Shown here: positions 12,501 to 24,013 of the stretch, piece after piece | How positions within the stretch are numbered: position 1 is the stretch's first letter | Layout of the letters: every line of letters begins with the position of its first letter | Source of the DNA: Thelonectria olida | Lineage: Eukaryota > Ascomycota > Sordariomycetes > Hypocreales > Nectriaceae | Assembly: GCA_020736575.1 (NCBI GenBank) | Contig: JAGPYM010000007.1 | Location: forward strand, 992,001 to 1,056,000 | Reading direction: 5' to 3' | DNA length: 64,000 bases | Made by a program: the position numbers and the translations under genes | The notes under the pieces: model-generated | What the model was told of the DNA's origin: nothing | What the model saw: only the letters and a program-made list of their open reading frames with translations | The model's database searches: none

Positions 12501-15256
12501 ACGCCACCTGGCCTTGAATTTCTTTTCATGGCCCTTTGACCAGTCAGATATTGCCAATGTTTGCGCCGTTGTTTGAAAAAGAAAAAGAACGGGAAAAAGA
12601 AAAACTCTTTTCTCTTCTCTTGCCTTTGAGCCATCCGTACCTACTGCACCAAGAAACCTACTGTAGGTAGCGAGCAGGCTAAACTGCGTGGCAAGAGACA
12701 ACGGCCGAGTCCCACACCACATCTTTGAGCCTTGTTCTAGTTCTTCCAGAGGGACCGCTGGGTGTTGGCCACTTGGATCCAATAGCAACCCTGCGAGATG
12801 AAAACTCTTTATCTTGGATCGACCGGCCAACTGTCTCTTGATGGTGGTGCCGCTTTTGTGACCAAGGAAACTGCACCTCCGCCCTTCCGTCACCGACGCC
12901 GTAAGCTCCACTCCAACATCGGGGCCTGAGCCGCCTTTCCGCCCTCTTCCAACATCACCCACAACTCCGTTCCCGGAACTTCGTAGCGTGCCAAGTTCAA
13001 TGGTCAAGCATCCAGTTCGGTTGAGAAAGAAAGAACCTCCTGGGGAAGAAATTCCCTCAACTTGAGGGCTCGTCTTGGTTTGTAATGCTGACTCTGGTAA
13101 TGCAAGCGCGAATCAGGCTCCAGGTGGTCGGTCTATTGGCATCGCGTCCCACGAGTCGTCGGTTGAGCCGGCCTAGCAAGCTGCCACGCATCGGACTGAA
13201 TCGGTTAGATAGTCAATAGAATATGTCGCGTGACGACGGAATCAAAAGACATGTCCGAGATAGAATCCAGTGGAAAGGACGTGGACAACGTCTTGACCGC
13301 CCTCGAGGCTACGGGTGGGAGGAGGTTGGGGGTCCTCGCATGTTGCGGAGGGGCAATGAGAACCAACCAAAGGGTGTTCATGTGCTCCAGATCAGATGGC
13401 CAGCACACAGCAAGAACTCGCTCGCGGGCGTCTCTGCAAGCAGACGTGTTCCTGTGCTGGGTAGGTCTGGAAAGCCATGGACATGGTATAATGCGGTGCT
13501 GCGTCGACAGACACAGCCCGCTAGATAGATAGGTAGCCCTAGGGAGCACTAGCTCGTAGGGTCTGTGGTTTGCATCCCCTTTGCACTTTGGTTGGTGATG
13601 AACTGCTGGTTGGTGAGCAGAAGCCAGTCCCATCTTTCTATGGGTGAGGGAGGTATCGGGCAGGCCACCCTCGGACTGGCAGAGCAACAAATGGGGTCTA
13701 GGCGATGGTGATCACTGGTTTGAAGGAGAGCAAAGCAGAAGCAGTGTCTTGTCTGTTGTTTGTGGCTGTCGTGGTTGTCCGGGATATCAATCGAAGTGGC
13801 GTTGATTTTCGAGTAGAAAGAGGGGAAGAATTGGTGAAGAAGCTAAGAAGGCACCTCCTCATCGACACCAAGCGGATCGTCACGTGGTACGAACAATAAC
13901 CACAGCAACACCACGTTCCCTATCGCCACATTTCAATAACTTCCAAGCATCATGGACTGTAGTTAGATACATGTGTTTTTCTTTACCTCACTAAAATTAC
14001 CGTCCTCTTGCACCTACGGCGTTGTGTAGGGTATGGGCTATTTGACATCTTATATACCCTGAACCACCTCACCTCATGTCTTCAATCCAGCGAGACCTCC
14101 TTCATTCGGTACTTGAACATCAAGTCATGTAAAAGATCGCCACCAAGTGGAAATGACTCTCCAATCTCCGTGCAGCGACGTTTCGCTGTCCGGATAACGT
14201 TTGTGGCTTGCGGTTTTTCGCCTTTGGTTGGCGAATATCCATGACGCAACATAATAATATCATGATTAGGTTACGATGGTGATGTCCGGACTCTGCAGAA
14301 AGCCTCCTCTGTCCCTGGATCCTGCCTAAGTTTGTCTGATCTCATACTAGGACGGGGTTCGCGAGTATCGCTCGAGTGTCCTCGGTTGCCGCCCAACTGA
14401 CCGGGTTACGAGGATTTGCATTCCAGTCACCATCCAACCCGGGCCAGCCGAAAGCAGAAGATTTGCTTTCCTGAAAGCTTAGAAACCACTCAGGAGTTAC
14501 GAAGGAGGGAAAAGAAGTTACAATCTCTAATCCTAGCACCAGAGTGATTAAAAACGACGATAGTGACGACAGTCCCAAGCTTCGTGGTAACGAACTGGCG
14601 GACAACTTGTATAGAGTACACCAACAAATTCATGATCAACCTCGACATGGCCCAGAACCACCGAGCGACCGGCATCGCCGACGTGCTTAGACTTTGTGGT
14701 CGTTTGCGGCTCAGTCTTGAGACATCCTTCAGCCCCTCAATCGACCAACCTCGCAACAGTCGAAAGCAATTGAGACAAAGACCAGAGCCGAAGCCGGACC
14801 AGAAAACAACATACTTCTTCTTGTAGTTAAACGCGAACTCTTCCTTCAGCCCAACGTCAAGCCATGCCAACTCAAATCTGCTTTGCGAACAGGCCTCCCA
14901 GGGCCGTTTCGTGATTCCCATAGGTCAGAACTTGCCTGGCTGTAGTTCCAACCTCCTTGCCGGGTCCGGCTTCGTGTAACACTGCCATGAACATCGATGG
15001 GTCTAGCCAGGAGCATCAAGATGGGCGCCTCCCATTACGGCAGAATGGGCCATTTCTGGACCAGGACTTGGTCTCTTGCCCATTAACTCGTTGAATACAT
15101 ATTGATCCGACTCTTCCCCCTTTGACCTGTCTTCATCTCCTCATCACATCCAACAACTTCCAACCATCTTCCATCGCTACACACAACTCCTTCGTTGAAG
15201 AATAATAACCAGCACCCACCATTACTACCGTCGTTTTCGATCATCAATCATTCGAA
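9598..15256. other. Long gene-poor stretch (about 5.7 kb)
   Basis: Both strands were read. There are only short or low-quality open frames (the longest about 190 codons) without domains, signal peptides or consistent splice sites. The frames carry no conserved composition and often overlap on both strands. It sits upstream of two secreted or wall protein genes that face away from each other, so long promoters, long non-coding transcripts or decayed sequence are all possible. The last 150 bp before 15257 is CT-rich, a common fungal transcription-start setting. Confidence 0.5.
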
Positions 15257-15840
15257 ATGCAGTTCATCAACATCCTCGCCTCCGCCGCCGTGCTCTTCAC
15301 CACCACTGCCATGGCAGCCACTCCTGTGCCTCCTGTGTCTACACCCATCGCGACCAGCGTGTACACCGTCTCGACGACTTACACCAGCGACTACGTCTTC
15401 TACTGCCCCGTGAGTGCCACCTTCCAGCACCATCCCGGCCACAGAGCAGCCATGTCACTAACACACCATCGCAGACTGCCACGGTCTTCACCCACAAGAA
15501 CGCGACCTACACTGCCACATCGGCCACCTGGTTGACCATCACCAACTGCCCGTGTACCGTGACCTACACATCCAACCCATACGGCACTGCATCGCCGGTC
15601 GTTAGCACCATAACCAACAACGGCGTCGCAGCGACGGTTACATACCCTCCTACCCTGGTTAACACCGTCCCTCCTGTCGTGTCGAGCAATTTCCCTACCG
15701 GCGCTCGTCCTACCACCGGCTCTGGCTCCGGGTCATCAGCAACCGATGCTCCTATTCAGACTGCCGGTGCTGATACATACACATTCAACACCGGCCTGGG
15801 CGCTCTGGTCGCCGTTGGTCTCGCTGCCCTGGCGCTGTAA
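15257..15840 (+). CDS. GPI-anchored cell wall protein, CCG-6-like
   Basis: Two exons, 15257-15409 and 15475-15840, give 172 aa across a phase-0, 65-nt intron. It has an N-terminal signal peptide (MQFINILASAAVLFTTTAMA), then Thr/Ser/Val-rich repeats with a YVFYCP...TITNCPCTVTYTS pattern. That cysteine pattern recalls the fungal clock-controlled CCG-6 and Sed1-type wall proteins. A Ser/Gly/Thr-rich stalk follows, and a hydrophobic C-terminus (GALVAVGLAALAL) without charged residues after it is typical of a GPI attachment signal. The expected location is covalently attached in the cell wall. No catalytic residues are seen. Family assignment is by pattern and is moderate; the GPI-protein call is strong. 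Confidence 0.82.
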
Positions 15841-16666
15841 AGAGCTGCCCTACTTGATCGATGTATCGATACGAGTACAGAGTACCTAGCAGGGCACCTC
15901 ATGATCCCAACACATTCCTTAATAAGCGTTTTAATTGAGTGGATTTGCATAGTTGCGGAGCAACGGAGTTTGCAGACCTCACACAGAGCTCACAGTTGGC
16001 CTTCCATTCCTTGAACATTCGGCGGGCGTTATGGTACACGGTGAACGCCAGGACCTAATTGGATAGTAGATAGTATGCTGGGAAAGGTGTTCTTTGTAGG
16101 CGAAGAAACAGGTTATAACGCTGCTAATAGCCTCGACGCTAAATCAATAATACACACTTCTTTGCCCAACAACTTCCCCATCTGGCATTCCTGTATGAGT
16201 GGCGCCGAACTATCTATAAATAAGCCTCCCTCTTGGGTCGTGAATCTTGAGTCTAACATGTTAAACTTTCCGTCCCGGGCCACGTTCGTGTTGTGGGAGA
16301 CTCCTCCGCTGCTTGCCAGAATTGCCACTTGCCAGCCACCGGTCGGGCCGGAGATCTCTGATGGAAATAAGCGTACAAGGTGCGGTGGGTGCGTAAGTGT
16401 GTGTTTGTGCGTGTGTGTGGTTGCGGAGCTATGAAGACACGGTGATAAACACTGCCTTTACTTATTTCCCTGGGCTGATAGGGACCCGTCGTCTCTCGTA
16501 CCTCTTTGTTCTGCATCATGGGAGTTCCCACCAAAGCTTGCCATCCGGATTCGGGCTCCTCATGAGCAAGGCTAGGACTTGCGTCTCCATTCTCAAGCTC
16601 ATTCGTTCATAATGTCATCATAGTCGTTCCGTCGGCTAGTCATCATCGAAATCTCGCCTGTGGTCT
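15841..16666. other. Gene-free stretch between convergent genes
   Basis: 826 bp lies between the wall protein and APC8 stop codons. A GT-rich simple repeat (GTGTGTTTGTGCGTGTGTGTGG) lies near 16397-16420. Nothing else could be supported. Confidence 0.6.
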
Positions 16667-18848
16667 CTAGCTATGCGGGCCGAGCATCCCTGTTGCTTCC
16701 ATCCGTGACCTCACCTCGCGAACCAGTGCCTTGGCCTCCTCTACCTCGACACCATCCTGGCAGAGCTCTGCAGCAAGGCGATTCGCCGTTTGGTAGTCTT
16801 GAGTGCGCATGGCGAACCTGGCAAGCCACATGCGAGCCTTGCTAGTCGCTGCCGTGACGCCGGTTCCTTCGTTACCTGCGTTCTCCTCGCCTTCTCCGCC
16901 GCCGGCATCTGATCCCGGGGGAGAATCGTTGTGAATAGCAATGGACTCCGCCGGATCGACATCTGCAGCTGCACTGCCGTCTTCCTGGGCGACACAAAGC
17001 TCCATGTACGCCTTGGCTTCCTCCTCTTCGCCTAGCTGGTCGTACATGACAGCTATCTGTAGGAGAAGTTCAGGGTCCATGTGGCCTATGGCACTCCGCC
17101 CTCCAAGAAGATCTCCGCTTCCAAAGCTGCTCCCAACGTCGTAGTAGGCATCCGCGAGCAGCGCTCGCTTGAGCGCTTTGATGCCGTCGCGTTCCCTGCC
17201 CATCTTTTGGAGACAAGAGCCAACTGCCATCCACATTTTGCCATCCCAAGGTCGGAGACCTGCCGCCTTTTTATAATACCACAGGGAATAAGTGTGCATC
17301 TCAAGCATTTCGTATGTCTGGCCAAGGCCATACCAGGCTCGGTAGTCTCGCCTGTTCACATCGACTGCTCGTCGGTACGACTCGATAGCAGCGTGTGTGT
17401 TCTTGAGTTCGACATACTCGTGGCCCATCAAAGTCCATGCAGACAGGCAAGATCTATCCAGAGTCAGGGCGCGCCGGAAGTATTGAACAGCCTTCTCGTG
17501 CATAGAGAGAAGAGAGTAGTAATTTCCGATAACGACACATGATTCTGGTCGGAATTTGTCCACGCTTGAACAGAGATGAGCTAAGAATGCCAGTTTTGGT
17601 CGAAGATTGAGGACGTAGAGGATATTGGAGTAGTGGTCTAGAGAGTCTAGTCGATGAGGATGGAGTGATAGCAGCCGACTAAAGTGCCCTTCAGCAGCCA
17701 TCAAATCTTTGGCGTGGTATGCCAACAACGCATTGCAGGTAAGGAGAAAAGAGGATGTCGGGAAAATGGAGAGAAGCTGCTCGAGAGAGCCACCCATACC
17801 GGGTCCTTGTTGGTACAGCTCTAACGAGGTGTGAAGATGGAACATGTATGAAACAATGTTCTGGGGACAATGCCTTGATACTCGATTCAACTACATGGTG
17901 TCAGTCTTGATCAACTCATAATCGCGGTGAACTTACGTCTTCAACGCGGGAGATGAGCGACGTCATCTCCAGCCAACACCCCCAATTCATCGTGTACTTG
18001 TGAACGCTTCGAATGAAGTACTCTAGGGCTTTCTCGTCATTCTTCTCCTTGGCAAGGACCATGCCGTATCTAAGCCAGTCATTAGCATTGGCTCGCAGAG
18101 AATTCACTCGACATGTGGCTTACAGATACTCCAGCCACCCTTGACTGCCGAGAACCTCGTCATCCTCAGTGGTCCTCTCCTCGAACCAGGCAGACAAGAA
18201 CCGTCCCACTACGAGAAGTTGCTTGTTCGTCACTGTACCCAGATCCTGGGGACCCATAACCATCTCCGAGTCTTCGTTTTTGCGCTTCTCTCCGGACATG
18301 AACTTTGCGTAGAGGGCGAGGAAGAGGCTCTTCTGGCTGAGCTTGGGGAGGTGCACACCGGCATCCGACTGTGAGGCATCGGATGCTTTTTCTTTGCCCT
18401 TTCCCTTTCCCTTGCCCTTGCTCTTCGACGTCGTCGCAGTTGGGTTCTCGCCTCGTGATGCCAGAACGCTAGAAAGCAAGGAGTCGGGCAGGAAGACAGC
18501 TGCGCATCTGTCATATTCTCTACAATCGAAAAAGGACTTTGCGAGTAGGTATTTGCCGAGTTCCCTAGCTTCGAGAGTTGCCTCTTCAGGATCGGAATTT
18601 GGAACGTATATCGGTGAAATTTCCCTTTCGTTTACGGGGTCAAGCGCATCGGCGTCATGGGCGGTTTCGGGGATGGCATTGAGGAGCTCGGCAGCCCTGC
18701 AGTTGCTGTTAGAACAGGCCCGGTAAAGCTTGACGGACGGATCGCATTACCACTTGGCCGACTGGTAGAGACATCGTTCAGAGCACTTGACTACTGCATC
18801 CTGTAGCGCAGCCCGCAATTGGGAAGTCTCTTGTGCGCTTAGGACCAT
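16667..18848 (-). CDS. CDC23: Anaphase-promoting complex subunit 8 (Cdc23)
   Basis: TPR scaffold subunit of the APC/C ubiquitin ligase, which drives degradation of securin and cyclins at anaphase. Four exons, 18848-18751, 18696-18124, 18069-17937 and 17890-16667, encode 675 aa with all joins in frame. The N-terminal Apc8 domain is followed by an unusual Lys/Gly tract (SKSKGKGKGKGKEKASD). Tandem TPRs begin around residue 225 with WLEYLYGMVLAKEKN and continue through SVVDKF/PESCVVIGNYYSLL- and WTLMGHEYVELKN-type helices to about residue 530. A low-complexity acidic Gly-rich insert then precedes a last helical repeat. The third intron has a GCTAATG branch site. The start at 18848 follows from the in-frame first exon (MVLSAQETSQLRAAL). 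Identification is firm. Confidence 0.93.
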
Positions 18849-19846
18849 GATGAAGGTTGTTTTGGAGATGGTGGGGGCGGCGCGTGTAGGAGGGAAGAAC
18901 GCAGGGTTGAATCAGAGCCGCATGCGCATGGGACTGGTTGTGAGCACCCCCCAAAAATAAGGTGTGTGCTATCTGGTCTCCAAGAAAACAATTATAGGCC
19001 GTACGAGAGGCGGAAAACCGGTGCGACGCTGGTGTCAGGCTGTGTTTGTATTCGCAGCTTCAGTGTTGATTCATGGCATCGGTGACGGTGCGGATAGGCG
19101 CGTACTATCATGGTCCGTGCTGTCATGGTGATACACTGTCTGTCGCACACTGTATGGTACTCGGGAGAGTAGATGGAGGCCCGCCTCACTCTTCACCACC
19201 AACTGACCAACTGACCTACCTAAACCTCAAGTAAAGTCAAAATGCACGCCTGTTCGCACATAGGCCGCAGTCCCGTGAGCTCCATCTGCACTTTCAGTCA
19301 CCACGCCGCCAAGAAAACTTTGTCGGCGGCGGCCGTGCCCCATGATCGTGACTCTCCGCTTCTTCAACCCTGCTTGACCGGTCTTACAGCCGTTATTGTT
19401 CTTGTCACCAAGCTCAAGTTTAGTCTCCCAGATGCGGTGCAACGATGGCGTTGAATAAAGCAAAGATTACCAATCCTTTAGAATGCCTCGTACAACTCAA
19501 ATATTTCCCATGTATTGCCGTCAAGAACAGGAAAAGTCTCCCATGACGCCTGCATGCGTATTCAAATAGGTAAGTTGGGTGCAAAGGGTGTTCAGTGAAG
19601 GTTGCGGCAATGACTCCTTGCTTGCCTCGAACCCAATGCTAAGGTAGGTATGGACCAGGTAAACTCACGATTCACTCTTCAGACGGGCACGATACAGACC
19701 GAGGAGCTCTTGCCCACGTAACAAAGGTCCCTCTTTAAAACACACAGCACCCGTTCGCCTTCTCAACCTTCTCCCACTACACAGCGGCCCCCCCGCCGCC
19801 TTCTTCTCACGTTGCACACTCGGGGCCGTCTAAGAACTGAGCAACC
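18849..19846. other. Divergent intergenic region
   Basis: About 1 kb lies between the start codons of APC8 (left) and the small unknown protein (right). No RNA gene, TATA box or domain-bearing frame was found. The 100 bp before 19847 is CT-rich. Confidence 0.6.
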
Positions 19847-20398
19847 ATGTCAACCATTCCCTTCAACGACAGCCCGGTGAGGCTCTACCCATGCATCCAT
19901 GCCTGGACACCAGAAGTCAAGTGCCGCGAGTACGTCTTCCTGAACAGAAGCTCCTGCGTCGACTGCCGAGTAGGTCATCCTCTCCCCAACCGCCGGTAAT
20001 AACAACCTTGACGGCTCAACACCCGTTTCTAACGAAACCTGTCCGCATAGCAATTCCAAAGAAAAACGGGCGATATTGAGGAGACGGCGGCCGAGCTACA
20101 CGAAAACTTTGTACGATATTTGCTCGACAAATATCCCGAAAGCGACGGCATCACCTACGAGGAGGTCAACAGACACATCGCTCGAAGTAAGAAGCTGTGG
20201 GTGGACGACCCGCTCTCCAAAGCGCTCGACTATATCCAGCGGAATTTCCCAACCATCTACCACAACGTTTGCGACTCGCTGGAACGGGCCTGGAGCAAGG
20301 GGCCTCATCGATGGAGTGCAGGAGAGTTGGCAGGGCGTTTGGAGCAGCTGCAACGGGAGCAACAAGAGAGGGAAAGGTTGGAGAAGAGCGAAGCATAG
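19847..20398 (+). CDS. Small conserved-looking protein of unknown function
   Basis: Two exons, 19847-19969 and 20051-20398, give 156 aa across a phase-0, 81-nt intron with a TTTCTAACG branch site and TAG acceptor. I do not recognise the family. The first exon has four cysteines (residues 16, 26, 37, 40), the last two as CVDC, which could bind metal or form disulfides; no signal peptide is seen, so metal binding is the more natural reading. The second exon is helical and charged, with KALDYIQRNFPTIYHNV and a coiled-coil tail rich in Gln/Glu/Arg (LEQLQREQQERERLEK). The good splice signals and amphipathic composition argue that it is a real gene. A small adaptor-like protein is possible but unproven. 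Confidence 0.7.
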
Positions 20399-22188
20399 TT
20401 AAAGTGCTACTATAATGTTTGGAAACCGCTGTCCTTCCATACCTACACTAATAGAGGCCAGAGAAAACGGAGAGGGGCCGTAATATAGCTCTAGTCATCG
20501 AACTAGGCACTCTACAGGATCAAGAGTTCGCATCCTTGGTGAAAGTCGTGTTGGACCCGAGGACGAAAGCTCGCATACCTGCATTGAATCAGAGACCCAG
20601 AAGGGCAAGTGTGATATGGGCTATGTCCCCAGGGCCGCCAAACTAGCTTCATTCCCCTGTCTGTTTTACGTGGAGGATATTTGCAGCTTCGAACTGGCTG
20701 CGATCCCTGTCCCAGGTGCGATGTCACGAGAACCGATGTGCTGGCTTCTGTGACGGACATGCCACGGCGAATCACTCCGATCGTTTGCGTTGCACTATCG
20801 GGTTGATATCACCTCACTTACACACGTCCCAAACCTTTGAGTCGGTCAAGAATAAAGTGACGCTGACCCAACCCATCGTGGCGGAGAACAGAGCAGCGTG
20901 TATCACGAAACAAGCGTTCTCTACGTCTCACGGGAAGCAGACCAGTCCAAGCCCGTGGATATGGTCTTCTGATGGTAGATCTTCTGAACCACCTCAGACC
21001 AAGGCTATGAGACCGCTCTCGGCGATTAGTATAAGAAGTCATAGGAATATGCAGTATGTCTAGCCTCCTGAATTTCATAAGCCCAGAAACAATACAGCAC
21101 AAGCAACCTGAACCACCCAGCTTTCAACACAAAGATATTTGACCCAAGGAAATGCCCTGGCCTTGCAACCATCGTTGGGGTTCGCGGAGGTGCGGAAGTA
21201 TGGTTGATAGTGTTGGCGCCGCCTGCACTGGCTGCAAGGTAAAGATATCCCATGTAAGAAGGTTCTTCGAAGGCGAGGAAACTAAGCCGTGGCCAACATG
21301 CAGAACAAGCAACCCGCAGATTTGGTCCCAACTCATCAACGTCTTTGCCAGTCGGATGACGTTCACCACGCGTTTCAGAGTCTTCGAAGCCCAAACCTCA
21401 ATAGAGAATGCGTGGTAGATATGCGAAGGGCAGGGGTAACGGAACAGGCTCTTATGACGGCACTCGAAGTTATCAGAGTAAACGACATGAGTTGGTATAA
21501 CCGTGTGCAGCCTATTGTTTATCAGGTAATCAACTCTGCGTGAGTGGGAGGATGCCTATCCAATTGCACGTCGTCAAATATGTTGTCGAGATTGAGTTGC
21601 TGATGAGGGGAGGTTGTCAGCTGGCAAGAAAGATAGCGCCAGAAACGGAATTGACGGTAGATGCCAATTGCACCAAAAATAGTGCCATCAAGTCGGCTTC
21701 AGTTTCTCCATGACTATTTGGGCATAGATAGACCTAGAGACTCAAAATTAAAATGATTAGTTGAATGGAGGCATTGGAAGAATGAAGTTGCGTTCCCAAG
21801 CGTAAGAATTGACAGACGGGGGTTAAACGCTAAGAAAGGACTAGTGCCGACTGCTAATGCGCCGGCCAATTGCCGTTCGGCATATTCTTGATCCAACCAA
21901 TTACATCCACTCCCCTCCTTCAATTTTCGAACTCACCGAATGCCAAGTGGGACAACCCCGCTACACGGCTTCAAACGGGAAGGAGGGGCAATCTCCAGCA
22001 AGAAGCAAGAGCAAGCCGGCGGACAACGGCGTTGCGCGCCCAGCAACCGAGACAATTATCGTGCAGACAGCCATTGTTCATTAAATCCCGATTCTCCCCT
22101 CCCTTCTCCCCTCCGCCATTTGTCTGTCGTCTTTGCTTCTCCCATCTGCCTGCCTCTTATCGTCACAGCCAGTTCAAACATCGCAATC
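20399..22188. other. Gene-free stretch upstream of FPP synthase
   Basis: About 1.8 kb. Short frames near 21150-21540 contain a few cysteines but do not fit a Zn2Cys6 pattern and lack splice support. The right end is the FPP synthase leader. Confidence 0.5.
22087..22117 (+). promoter_or_regulatory. Pyrimidine tract before FPP synthase
   Basis: An almost pure C/T run about 75-100 bp before the ATG. Such tracts commonly mark transcription starts of highly expressed fungal housekeeping genes. It is descriptive only. Confidence 0.4.
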
Positions 22189-23306
22189 ATGGCTCAAAGA
22201 ACTACCCTCAACGATTTCAACTCGGTCTACCCCAAGCTCGAGGAGGCCCTTCTCGACCATGCCCGCTCCTACAAGCTCCCCAAGGAGCAGCTTGACTGGT
22301 ACAAGAAGGTGAGCATCTTCTCTCCTCTTCCCTCCTATTCACTAACCTCTGTCCAATTAACTAACTCTTCAATTCTTCCCAGAACCTCGAAGTCAACCCC
22401 CTCGGCGGAAAATGCAACCGCGGCATGTCGGTCCCCGATACCGCCTCCATCCTCCTTGACCGTGCGCTCTCCGAAGACGAGTACTTCAAGTCCGCCGCTC
22501 TCGGATGGATGACCGAGCTGCTTCAGGCCTTCTTCCTTGTCTCCGACGACATCATGGACACCAGCATCACCCGCCGTGGCCAGCCCTGCTGGTACCGCCA
22601 GGAAGGTGTCGGCATGATCGCCATCAACGACGCCTTCATGCTCGAGGCCGCCATCTACACCCTCCTCAAGAAGTACTTCCGCGACCACCCCGCCTACGTC
22701 GATCTCATCGAGCTCTTCCACGAGACTACATTCCAGACCGAGATGGGCCAGCTGTGCGATCTCATCACCGCCCCCGAGGATGTTGTCAACCTGGACAACT
22801 TCTCTCTGGAAAAGTACACCTTCATCGTCATTTACAAGACGGCCTGGTACTCCTTCTACCTGCCCGTGGCTCTCGCCCTCCACCAGCTCAACCTCGCCAC
22901 CCCCAAGAACCTCAAGCAGGCTCAGGATATCCTCATTCCACTTGGCGAGTACTTCCAGATCCAGGACGACTACCTCGACAACTTCGGCGACCCCGCCTTC
23001 ATTGGCAAGATTGGCACCGACATCAAGGACAACAAGTGCTCTTGGCTCATCAACCAGGCTCTTGCCATTGTCACTCCTGAGCAGCGCAAGATTCTCGAGG
23101 AGAACTACGGCCGCAAGGACGACGCCAAGGAGAAGGTTGTCAAGAAATTGTATGATGAGCTCAAGCTTGAGCAACTCTACCAACAGTATGAGGAGAAGTT
23201 TGTCACCGACATCCGAGCTCGCATCGCCAACATCGATGAGAGCGAGGGCCTGAAGAAGTCCGTTTTCGAAGCCTTCTTGGCCAAGATTTACAAGCGAAGC
23301 AAGTGA
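22189..23306 (+). CDS. ERG20: Farnesyl diphosphate synthase
   Basis: Condenses dimethylallyl/geranyl diphosphate with isopentenyl diphosphate to farnesyl diphosphate, feeding ergosterol, dolichol, ubiquinone side chain and prenylation. Two exons, 22189-22308 and 22383-23306, give 347 aa. The first Asp-rich motif is DDIMD (95-99), preceded by FFLVS with aromatic residues just upstream, as in enzymes that stop at C15. The second Asp-rich motif is DDYLD (235-239). Other conserved stretches are GGKCNRG and [14 protein letters not shown]. The C-terminus KIYKRSK is the usual basic tail that closes the active site. Length and intron position are normal for ascomycetes. It stands alone, with no terpene gene cluster around it, so it is the housekeeping copy. 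Confidence 0.97.
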
Positions 23307-24013
23307 ACGAGGAGTAAAAGAAGAAAGGAGAAAGACAAAAAAGCCATTTACGAAAATAGACATCTTTCCAATTAATCTCGACGAATGGAGCGAGACGTTT
23401 CCGGCATAGCCTGACGATAGTAAGTTATGAGACATAGATTACTGAGAGAGAGATACCTCGAGTTGAATTGAGACACATGAACGAGCCGAAGCCCTTTTAA
23501 CATGACTGAATGAGTTTGGTCAAGAAAAGATATTACCTCTCGGTCCATTCCCCGTGTTTCATTCCATGACGACCAGGGCCAGCTTAAATCGCCATGTATT
23601 CCCGCCCATACCAAGCCGTGGTGTCCCCATCCATCTGACCTTAAAACTCATGGCAAAAATATAAGAAATAATAGACTAAATGGTAACTACAAAGAAAAAG
23701 GTTGTTCATAAGACAGGATATCAAAAGACAAACAAAAGGAAACAATACTCATTATACCCAAAGGCATAAATGACTGGTTCTACATTGGCTTTTCCCGTCG
23801 TCGCCCTCGACGCACTACCCGCACACGCCAAGACACCGTTTTTGCTCTTCGTCAGGAAGCCCCTGGGCTCTTCGTCTGGCATGAAGAAAGATATTACTGC
23901 TGATAGAAAGGCTGTGTTAGAAGCAAACGTTCCGCGATATCCAAGAATATTGAATATGAACTGCGTGGCTTCGTAACGGAACAGTCACAAAGTTTCATTT
24001 CGGGGAGAAATGA
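23307..24013. other. Gene-free stretch between convergent genes
   Basis: 707 bp between the FPP synthase and RA-PH protein stop codons. It is A-rich with several poly(A) signal-like AATAAA/AATAA variants around 23660-23770. No gene was seen. Confidence 0.6.

Noticed and set aside
14490..14921. 143-codon minus-strand ORF with hydrophobic stretches
   Set aside because: No family resemblance, no supported start context, and competing frames on both strands; possibly real but not supportable.
21152..21543. Cysteine-containing ORFs considered as a Zn2Cys6 fragment
   Set aside because: Cysteine spacing does not match C-x2-C-x6-C, and no basic linker or fungal TF domain follows.
22335..23435. Long antisense ORF (366 codons) opposite FPP synthase
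   Set aside because: Its composition is the mirror of GC-rich codon use in the real gene, with no domains; antisense frames stay open because TTA/CTA/TCA codons are avoided.
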